Assembly (NCBI RefSeq): GCF_023715685.1
Contig: NZ_JAMBOQ010000001.1
Location: 310,001-374,000 of the forward strand
Direction: 5' to 3'
Origin: Priestia aryabhattai
GTDB taxonomy: Bacteria; Bacillota; Bacilli; Bacillales; Bacillaceae_H
DNA: 64,000 nucleotides
Shown here: in pieces, positions 61,062-64,000 of the stretch
Position numbering within the stretch: position 1 is the stretch's first letter
Layout of the letters: each line of letters starts with the position of its first letter
Program-made: the position numbers and the translations under genes
Notes under the pieces: model-generated
Databases searched by the model: none
The model's input: the letters and a program-made list of their open reading frames with translations, nothing else
Told to the model about the DNA's origin: nothing

Positions 61062-62498
61062 ATGCTCGATTCAAAATTTCAGCCCAATGCAGACTACACC
61101 GTTCAAACGTTTCTAGATTTGGTGGGTCAAAATACAGATGTTGGTTCCAAAAAATTATGGCTGTCTCCCACAAAATATATATGCATTATTTATCTCCAAG
61201 GATTAGTCGACGGAGAAAAACTTGATAATCTTACTCAGCATATTGTTGAGACCAAAGCAAAAAGTGAAACGCAAACAATCGATGACATTGACTCGTTTAT
61301 TTCTGTCATTAAAGACAAAGAAGTCTATACATACAAGCAAGCGATTTCCTGTTTTTTTAAAGGTCAGCCTTTGCTGTTTATTAGCGAAAGCACCACTGCA
61401 TACTCACTGAATATGTCTATGACAAAACAGCGCTCTTTAAGCGAACCTACAACGGAAAAAGTGGTGCGCGGTCCTAAAATTGCGCTTATCGAAAACTTAG
61501 ATGAAAACCTCGGGCTTTTAAGGCAGCGGTCTACCGAAGAAGAAATGGTTATTGAAGACATTTATATTGGAAATGCAAAGGAACATCGTACAAGTATCGT
61601 TTTTCACAATAAACACTGCCAAACTCACATTGTGAATCAAGTGCGAGAGAAATTATTAGACATTCCTTTAGATAACATTCAAGACTCAGGAATGATTGAA
61701 GAATTTTTAGAAGAAGCACCTTACTCTCCATTTCCGCAAGTACAAAATACCGAAAGACCAGATCGTGTTCTTGCTGCAGTCAATGAAGGGCGAGTAGCCA
61801 TTTTAGTAGATGGTTCTCCTTTTGCTCTTTTAGTGCCTACAACTTTCGATATGATTATGAAATCACCCGATGATTATTACGAAAGATGGATAGCAGGTTC
61901 ATTGCTAAGATTACTAAGGTACTTGTCTATTTTTATTACCCTATTCTTTTCAGCTATTTATATTTCACTCGTTTCGTTTAACCAAGGTCTGCTTCCAACG
62001 GAACTAGCTATTACCATTGCGGCCACACGAGAAAACGTTCCTTTTTCTCCTTTTATCGAAGCAGTGGTCATGGAAGTGACGCTTGAATTATTGCGCGAAG
62101 CCGGGCTGCGCCTCCCTACTCCCGTTGGACAAACAGTTGGACTTGTAGGCGGGGTTGTTATTGGTCAAGCAGCGGTGGAAGCCCATATCGTTAGCTCCGT
62201 TATGATTATTGTTGTATCTGTATCGGCAATTGCGTCCTTTACCGTTCCTCAGTACGGAATTGGACTTTCGTTTCGAATATTGCGTTTCGTATCTATGATG
62301 ATTGCAGCAATCTTTGGATTATATGGAGTCACCATGTTTTTCCTTATTCTCGTCATTCACCTAACCAAACTCGAAAGTTTTGGTATGGCTTACTTCAAAC
62401 CGTTTTTTGCGTTAAATAAAAAAGCATGGAAAGACTCTTATGTTCGTCTTCCAAACAAAAGCCTAAAACAGTCTAAAAATAAATCTCAACAAAACTGA
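61062..62498 (+). CDS. Spore germination receptor subunit A (GerAA/GerKA family)
   Basis: 478 residues. N-terminal soluble domain of about 280 residues, then about five or six membrane segments with the GerA-family core VVMEVTLELLREAGLRLPTPVGQTVGLVGGVVIGQAAV. Subunit A of a nutrient germinant receptor in the spore inner membrane. GGTGAG precedes ATG 61062; a GTG at 61050 is less likely. CATCGTA near 61015 fits a sigma-G -10, but no good -35 is seen. First gene of gerXA-XB-XC. Confidence 0.92.
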   Translation: MLDSKFQPNADYTVQTFLDLVGQNTDVGSKKLWLSPTKYICIIYLQGLVDGEKLDNLTQHIVETKAKSETQTIDDIDSFISVIKDKEVYTYKQAISCFFKGQPLLFISESTTAYSLNMSMTKQRSLSEPTTEKVVRGPKIALIENLDENLGLLRQRSTEEEMVIEDIYIGNAKEHRTSIVFHNKHCQTHIVNQVREKLLDIPLDNIQDSGMIEEFLEEAPYSPFPQVQNTERPDRVLAAVNEGRVAILVDGSPFALLVPTTFDMIMKSPDDYYERWIAGSLLRLLRYLSIFITLFFSAIYISLVSFNQGLLPTELAITIAATRENVPFSPFIEAVVMEVTLELLREAGLRLPTPVGQTVGLVGGVVIGQAAVEAHIVSSVMIIVVSVSAIASFTVPQYGIGLSFRILRFVSMMIAAIFGLYGVTMFFLILVIHLTKLESFGMAYFKPFFALNKKAWKDSYVRLPNKSLKQSKNKSQQN

Positions 62499-62513
62499 CA
62501 AAAGGAGGACCAT

Positions 62514-63617
62514 ATGGAACAATCACAGTCACAATCAAGCAAGCTTCTTTCAGATTTTTATGCTATTTCAATTATTTCTTCAACCATGCTGGGCGTCGGT
62601 TTATTAACACTGCCAAGCAGCATTACAAACCAGACAAATAATGCAGATGGATGGATTGTACTTATTATGGACGGCCTTTTGTTTATTGGAATTGTTCTTT
62701 TTTTAGTCTGGATGGTTAAGTATTTTACGATTAGCTGTATGTTTGATTTCACGCAAGAAGTAACCGGCAAGCTGATTGGAAATATATTCAACTTTGCTAT
62801 AGTCGTTTATTTCACATCTGTAGCAAGTTTCGAAGTAAGAGCTATGGCAGAGATGATTCATTTTTATTTACTGGAAACGATGCCCATTGAATTAATTATC
62901 CTTTCGTTTATTTTGACAGGCGTCTATTTAATCACTGGCGGTATTGATTCTATCGGAAAAGTAATGGCGCTATGTTTCCCTGTAACGGTCATCATTCTTC
63001 TTATCTTATATCTTCTTAGCATCGGAATGGTGGATTTAAAAAACTTGCAGCCTGTATTAGCTGACGGATTCAGCCCGCTTCTTGCTGCTTTTACAACCGT
63101 CTCTGTTTCCTTTTTAGGAATCGAAATCATTGTATTTCTTCCAAAACATATGAAAAACAAAAATCATTTACGAAAAGTTTCTATCATCGGATTTTCCATT
63201 CCTTTACTTTTATATATTGTCACTTACGTATTAGTTGTAGGAGCTTTATCCGTCCCGGAAGTAAAAACAACCGTTTGGCCTACAATTGAATTTGTTCAGA
63301 CACATGAAGTAAAAGGAATTTTCTTTGAGAGACTCGAATTATTTTTGCTTATTGTTTGGCTTCTTCAGTTTTTTTTAACCTTTGTAATGTATTTCTTTTT
63401 AGCCGTTTCAGGCTTTAAAAAGATTTTCAAAAATCGATCAACTACCAATATCATCTTTCTTGTGCCCGTTTTATTTATGAGCTCTTTGGCGCCCAAAACA
63501 GCAAGTGACGTGTCGAATTATTCAACTGTTCTAGGCTGGGCCTTTTTAGTGACATTTTTGGTTATCCCTCTTTTCTTCAGCATGTTAATGAAAATGAAAA
63601 AGGTTGTGTTCAAATGA
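62514..63617 (+). CDS. Spore germination receptor subunit B (GerAB/GerKB family)
   Basis: 367 residues, ten membrane segments, APC-like fold (DFYAISIISSTMLGVGLLTLPSSI; ADGFSPLLAAFTTVSVSFLGIEIIVFLPKHMK). Subunit B recognises the germinant in Ger receptors. AAAGGAGG precedes the ATG, 15 bases after the A subunit. The stop overlaps the start of the C subunit by four bases (ATGA). Confidence 0.92.
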   Translation: MEQSQSQSSKLLSDFYAISIISSTMLGVGLLTLPSSITNQTNNADGWIVLIMDGLLFIGIVLFLVWMVKYFTISCMFDFTQEVTGKLIGNIFNFAIVVYFTSVASFEVRAMAEMIHFYLLETMPIELIILSFILTGVYLITGGIDSIGKVMALCFPVTVIILLILYLLSIGMVDLKNLQPVLADGFSPLLAAFTTVSVSFLGIEIIVFLPKHMKNKNHLRKVSIIGFSIPLLLYIVTYVLVVGALSVPEVKTTVWPTIEFVQTHEVKGIFFERLELFLLIVWLLQFFLTFVMYFFLAVSGFKKIFKNRSTTNIIFLVPVLFMSSLAPKTASDVSNYSTVLGWAFLVTFLVIPLFFSMLMKMKKVVFK

Positions 63618-64000
63618 CGAAAAAATGTCTTCCTGTCATAATGACCATTTTTTTATTGTGCGGCTGTATGAGCCATCGAAACATTGAACAACTTTCTCTC
63701 GTCGTCGGAGTCGCAATGGATATTACGCCAAAAATCGAACCAAAAACAGGAAAAAACCAGCTTGTGCTAACTCATCAAACATTAACCGAAACGGAATCCG
63801 GAAATATGTCTTCTTCTATTCCATACAAGAACATTACAACTGCCGGCCCTACCGTTCATGAAATTACGCGAAATATTTCGCTGAAATCTGATCCCATATA
63901 CAGTCAGCATCAGCGCGCTCTTTTAATAGGAGAAAAAGCGAGCAAGACCATCCCTCTTGATGCGCTTATCAATCAGTTTGTCCGTGATAATGAGATAAGG
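63614..64000 (+). CDS. Spore germination receptor subunit C (GerAC lipoprotein), cut by window end
   Basis: First 129 codons of a Ger(x)C lipoprotein. Signal peptide with lipobox-like FLLCGC giving lipid-attached Cys18, followed by the family N-terminus RNIEQLSLVVGVAMDI and LKSDPIYSQHQRALLIGEKASK. Overlaps gerXB by four bases, so translation is coupled. The 3' part lies outside the window. Confidence 0.92.
   Translation, partial: MTKKCLPVIMTIFLLCGCMSHRNIEQLSLVVGVAMDITPKIEPKTGKNQLVLTHQTLTETESGNMSSSIPYKNITTAGPTVHEITRNISLKSDPIYSQHQRALLIGEKASKTIPLDALINQFVRDNEIR

Overview
The window reads as chromosomal DNA of a low-GC, endospore-forming member of the Bacillaceae, most likely Priestia (Bacillus) megaterium or a close relative. 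This rests on a gerA-type spore germination operon at the right edge, a sigma-B-type katE, LTA synthase, many genes with recognisable B. subtilis counterparts (ykoS/ykoT, catE, hemY, srtN, pfkA, yjbQ type), T-box and S-box leaders, and AGGAGG-type ribosome binding sites with frequent GTG/TTG starts. The species name is inference. I see no rRNA, tRNA, insertion sequence, prophage, integron or CRISPR array; this is ordinary chromosome with many small transcription units, most closed by intrinsic terminators that often serve both strands.

Layout. 0.1-9.2 kb: TetR regulator, KinB-like histidine kinase, TauE-type exporter, dicarboxylate symporter, nitronate monooxygenase, catalase KatE with a sigma-B-like promoter, GNAT. 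9.3-12.5 kb: RpiR regulator and class III aminotransferase with a 44-bp dyad over its promoter, then a YitT-like membrane protein. 12.5-19.9 kb: cell-wall genes (LCP ligase, LtaS), cupin, DMT exporter, Old Yellow Enzyme, FbpA-like small protein, DUF4405 membrane protein. 20.0-28.3 kb: leucine-type T-box and its amino acid permease, DUF819 protein, TetR with operator, racemase-LysR pair divergent from a second TauE protein, GNAT, NAD(P)-binding protein, MgtC-like protein. 28.4-36.6 kb: methyltransferase coupled through a hairpin to a poly-gamma-glutamate hydrolase, a nonsense-split membrane gene, MocR regulator and GNAT, a second permease, a DUF1540 gene, an unknown gene behind a SAM-I riboswitch, and small membrane or exported proteins. 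36.7-41.3 kb: YkoT/YkoS/GtrA three-component glycosylation cassette and a secreted phosphoesterase. 41.4-49.4 kb: HemY, a CatE-like dioxygenase, a GNAT-DMT-MBL operon, LysE exporter, AGCS symporter. 49.4-58.0 kb: BASS transporter, MscS channel, LysM-CAP protein, CNNM/CorC protein with a structured leader, small ORFs, sirtuin with UspA, a DnaJ-like zinc mini-protein, and an isolated pfkA. 58.3-64.0 kb: NlpC/P60 hydrolase, 5'(3')-nucleotidase, a stretch of micro-ORFs, YjbQ, and gerXA-XB-XC (XC cut by the window end).

How the genes work together. There is a cell-envelope theme (LtaS, LCP ligase, YkoT-YkoS-GtrA glycosylation, NlpC/P60 and CAP proteins) and a transport and detoxification theme (two TauE, two APC, two DMT, LysE, catalase, dioxygenase, Old Yellow Enzyme, five GNATs), each small unit apparently having its own regulator or leader RNA. 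The most unusual signals are at RNA level: a SAM-I riboswitch that appears to act by hiding the ribosome binding site of an unrecognised protein; a 21-bp perfect hairpin from one gene's stop codon to just before the next gene's start, burying its ribosome binding site; and a hairpin that would bring a strong but distant Shine-Dalgarno close to a TTG start. Several small genes too short for routine calling are described with explicit confidence.
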